Source: an uncultured Chitinophagaceae bacterium
GTDB lineage: Bacteria > Bacteroidota > Bacteroidia > Chitinophagales > Chitinophagaceae
Direction of reading: 5' to 3'
Assembly: GCA_937873715.1 (NCBI GenBank)
Contig: CALMYJ010000009.1
Coordinates: 1 to 41,709, forward strand
DNA length: 41,709 bases
This document shows positions 39,489 to 41,709 of the stretch, piece by piece. The notes under the pieces were generated by a model. It did no database searches. It was given only the letters and a program-made list of their open reading frames with translations, and was not told where the DNA came from. A program made the position numbers and the translations under genes. Within the stretch, counting starts at the first letter, position 1; each line of letters begins with the position of its first letter.

Positions 39489-41006
39489 CTATTGTTGCTC
39501 ATATTCTTTTTCCCAAAAATCTGCTTCTTTGATGCCTAAGGCTACAGGGTTAAACTGTGGATCTTTACCCGCCTTTTTTTGAAGTTCATAATCTTTTAAA
39601 CTTAGTAAAGCTGGCTTTTGTAAAATAATAATAGCAATCACATTTAGCCAGGCCATTATGCCCACACCCATATCACCTAAATCCCAGGAAATGGTAGCAG
39701 TACGTATACAGCCGTAAAATACAGCCAGTGTAATACCGATTTTTAAAAGAAACATCGCCACACGGCTCCCTCTTTTTTCTGTTAGATAAGCAACATTTGT
39801 TTCGGCAATATAGTAGTAGGCCATTAAGGTTGTAAAAGCAAAAAAGAATAGGGCGACAGCAATAAAATAACTGCCCGTACCCACGTAGCCTTCATGAAAA
39901 GTTTGCTGGCCGCTGCTGAAAGCCTTATCAATAGCCGCCTGGGCATAGGTGGCGCTGCCATCTACCTGCTTTACCCCGTTTTGCTGGTAATACACGCCGC
40001 CATCCACCAGTAAATTACCATCGGCACCTTTTACATTATACATGCCCGTTATGAGTATCATAAAAGCTGTGGCCGAACAAACAAAAAGCGTATCTACATA
40101 CACCGAAAACGCCTGTACGAGGCCCTGCTTGGCCGGATGCGACACTTCTGCCGCTGCAGCCGGGTGTGGCCCTGTACCCTGCCCCGCTTCATTGCTGTAT
40201 ACACCACGTTTAACCCCAATGGTTATCATAGCGCCAATGATACCGGCAAAAGTAGCTTTAGCACCAAAAGCGCTGGAAATGATTAAAGCAAAAACGCCGG
40301 GCACCTCCCTGAAATTGATCGCAACAATGATTACCGCTACAAGTATATAGGCCATTGCCATAAATGGCACTACAAATGATGCCACTTTTGCTATTGACCT
40401 GATGCCTCCAAAAATGATAAGCCCCAGCAATACCGCAAGGAAAATGCCTATATATGTATGATCGAATTTAAAAGCATTGTGTATTGCAGCCGCAATACTG
40501 TTTGACTGTACACCAGGTAATAAAAATCCACAAGCCAGCACGGTACTTACTGCAAAAATTATGGCATATACTTTTCCGATAGCCTTTTGTTTAAACCCTT
40601 TTTCAATATAAAATGCCGGACCACCTCTATACTGGCCATGTTCTTTTCTTTTATAAATCTGTCCTAATGCCGATTCAACAAAAGCTGACCCTGCACCCAA
40701 AAAAGCCACAGCCCACATCCAGAAAACAGCGCCCGGCCCCCCAATGAAAATCGCCGTAGCCACACCAGCTATATTACCGGTACCTACCCTGCCGGATAAG
40801 GACACGGCCAATGCCTGGAAGGAAGAGATACCGGCAACGGATGAGTCACCTTTAAACAACAGCCTGCACATATCCTTAATCATCCTTACCTGGAAAAAAC
40901 GCATACGCACCGAAAAATATATACCCGTAATCAGCAACAGGTAAATCAGTGCATTACTCCAAATGATACCATTAGCGGCTTTTACAAATGCTTCGAAACT
41001 TTCCAT
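39489..41006 (-). CDS. AGCS-family sodium:alanine/glycine symporter
   Basis: A 505-aa protein from ATG 41006 (TTG at 41036 would add ten residues). About 10-11 membrane segments. Family marks include SSFQALAVSLSGRVGTGNIAGVATAI and FIGGPGAVFWMWAVAFLGAGSAFVESALGQIYK, which are near-diagnostic for AGCS, and GVKRGVYSNEAGQGTGPHPAAAAE. Na+-dependent uptake of alanine, glycine or related amino acids. Convergent with galE, 19 bp apart. No link to the sugar regulon is apparent. Confidence 0.93.
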   Translation of the reverse strand: MESFEAFVKAANGIIWSNALIYLLLITGIYFSVRMRFFQVRMIKDMCRLLFKGDSSVAGISSFQALAVSLSGRVGTGNIAGVATAIFIGGPGAVFWMWAVAFLGAGSAFVESALGQIYKRKEHGQYRGGPAFYIEKGFKQKAIGKVYAIIFAVSTVLACGFLLPGVQSNSIAAAIHNAFKFDHTYIGIFLAVLLGLIIFGGIRSIAKVASFVVPFMAMAYILVAVIIVAINFREVPGVFALIISSAFGAKATFAGIIGAMITIGVKRGVYSNEAGQGTGPHPAAAAEVSHPAKQGLVQAFSVYVDTLFVCSATAFMILITGMYNVKGADGNLLVDGGVYYQQNGVKQVDGSATYAQAAIDKAFSSGQQTFHEGYVGTGSYFIAVALFFFAFTTLMAYYYIAETNVAYLTEKRGSRVAMFLLKIGITLAVFYGCIRTATISWDLGDMGVGIMAWLNVIAIIILQKPALLSLKDYELQKKAGKDPQFNPVALGIKEADFWEKEYEQQ

Positions 41007-41185
41007 ACAATCAGTCAATTTTATAGTACCCGGCAATATAAAACTTATTTGCGGTGTTGCTCTTTATCTGCACTGCTCCGAATTTAACAGAAAGCGTAAT
41101 TACAATGCTACTTTTACTATTTTCTGCATGTAGTATTCAGTGTGGTATTTTTAAAACCACACAACTCTTGTACTAGCAAACTAAA

Positions 41186-41211
41186 GCAGGCACCTCAAAT
41201 GAGATGCCTGC
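41186..41211 (-). terminator. Hairpin terminator of the small membrane-protein gene
   Basis: On the minus strand the 11-bp stem GCAGGCATCTC/GAGGTGCCTGC (one mismatch or wobble) with a 4-nt loop, followed by TTTAGTTTG, 30 bp after the stop of the 41241-41483 gene. Confidence 0.7.
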
Positions 41212-41240
41212 CGTTATATTACCAAAACCTAAGACTACTT

Positions 41241-41483
41241 TTAATACTGCCTGTTCAGCCTATGCCGTTTTCTCAGTTCCTGCCACACAATTACTGTGGC
41301 AAACAGTACACCAATTACCAGGAATACCAGGTTCATATTGCTGTCAAAAGGCACATCTGGCCCTACTTCCCCATCTTCGGGGCCGGGGGGCTGGCTGTAA
41401 CCTATGGCGGGCAGTACTATACTGCATACCAGCAGCAGCATGCCCTGCAGCTTCTGGATAATAGCTTGTTTTAATGCTGTCAT
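41241..41483 (-). CDS. Small exported/membrane protein (PID-CTERM-like arrangement)
   Basis: An 80-aa protein: signal peptide-like residues 1-30 (KLQGMLLLVCSIVLPAIGYS), a short Pro/Asp/Gly linker (QPPGPEDGEVGPDVPFD), then a transmembrane segment (MNLVFLVIGVLFATVIVW) and a basic tail ELRKRHRLNRQ. Short Bacteroidota proteins with a PxDx-TM-basic-tail layout are common and are proposed to be membrane-anchored; function unknown. Stands alone between two hairpins. Confidence 0.6.
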   Translation of the reverse strand: MTALKQAIIQKLQGMLLLVCSIVLPAIGYSQPPGPEDGEVGPDVPFDSNMNLVFLVIGVLFATVIVWQELRKRHRLNRQY

Positions 41484-41583
41484 AATGCGTTGTTTTACTT
41501 TGGTGTTTGGTTCGTTAATGTGGTTTGTGGTGATTAACCGACGATGCTTATCGCAACTTTTATACCACTTTAGTTTTTTAAAA

Positions 41584-41613
41584 GAGATGACAGCTTTTGC
41601 AAACTGTCATCTC
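41584..41613 (-). terminator. Terminator of the partial gene at the right edge
   Basis: Perfect 10-bp stem GAGATGACAG/CTGTCATCTC with a 10-nt loop. On the minus strand it is followed by TTTTAAAAAAC, so it would end transcription coming from the right. Confidence 0.75.
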
Positions 41614-41664
41614 CCCTATTCGCCACTTTTTAATTTTTAATTTATCATTCTTCGCTCTACACGC

Positions 41665-41709
41665 TTATTTCACCAGCACCTGCTGCACCTGCCTGCTTTG
41701 GTCGGGCCC
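41665..41709 (-). CDS. C-terminal 14 codons of a gene entering from the right edge
   Basis: The minus-strand frame from the edge reads GPDQSRQVQQVLVK and stops at TAA (41667-41665). A basic-hydrophobic ending of this sort (QVLVK) is typical of type IX secretion sorting domains in Bacteroidota, but 14 residues are too few to be sure. The perfect hairpin 51 bp downstream supports a gene end here. Confidence 0.4.
   Translation of the reverse strand, partial: GPDQSRQVQQVLVK

Overview
The window looks like a chromosomal segment of a Bacteroidota, most likely a Chitinophagaceae-type soil or freshwater bacterium. The evidence is a SusC/SusD pair, TonB-dependent transport, Bacteroidota-type promoters (TTTG-N19-TAnnTTTG, with TAnnTTTG close to several starts), little Shine-Dalgarno use, a NagB fused to a PIG-L domain, and DUF4832 proteins. 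No marker gene fixes the genus.

Layout. 1-1818: N-terminal 606 codons of a type IIG (Eco57I-like) restriction-methylation enzyme, cut by the window edge. 1945-4450: a PLP-dependent Cys/Met enzyme and an amino-acid permease in an overlapping pair. 4603-8192: a small secreted helical protein with a terminator, then a cobalamin riboswitch driving a BtuB-type receptor and a Cys-rich CWC protein, then a MarC-family protein. 8205-14430: an accessory island made of a tRNA-Arg(CCG) gene, REP-like palindromes with their RAYT transposase, a small membrane protein, a 3.28-kb cargo-bearing IS1595-family transposon, a Fic protein, and a second tRNA-Arg copy broken in the anticodon arm. 14435-39469: an amino-sugar/glycan utilisation region. 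39489-41709: an AGCS symporter, a small membrane protein, and the last codons of a further gene.

Main discovery candidate: 9563-12838. Imperfect 24-bp terminal inverted repeats (21/24 identical) and a 7-bp duplication (TGGCCGA) bound a unit carrying an IS1595-type transposase, an RHH protein, an XRE protein and a divergent four-gene operon. In that operon every gene overlaps the next: an unknown 245-aa protein, a PIN nuclease, a 43-aa Lys-rich protein, and an 86-aa protein with a MuF-like Cys/HPNC motif. Joining the flanks recreates an uninterrupted REP palindrome, so the unit landed in the loop of a REP. The cargo resembles a toxin-antitoxin or defence/addiction module, but I do not recognise it as a described system.

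Amino-sugar region. A LacI-family regulator (26265-27299) and copies of a CAAACGTTTG-like operator tie together five promoters: the MFS sugar transporter plus nucleotidyltransferase, GH109 plus NagB-PIG-L, a NahK-like sugar kinase, the LacI/NagX divergent region, and SusC/SusD. A working model: SusCD and lipoproteins, including two DUF4832 candidate hydrolases, capture and cut a hexosamine-containing glycan. GH109 trims terminal GalNAc and the MFS protein imports the sugar. The kinase and nucleotidyltransferase make a UDP-sugar that GalE can epimerise. NagB-PIG-L feeds GlcNAc-6-P or GlcN-6-P to glycolysis. All functions are inferred from sequence recognition without database searches.
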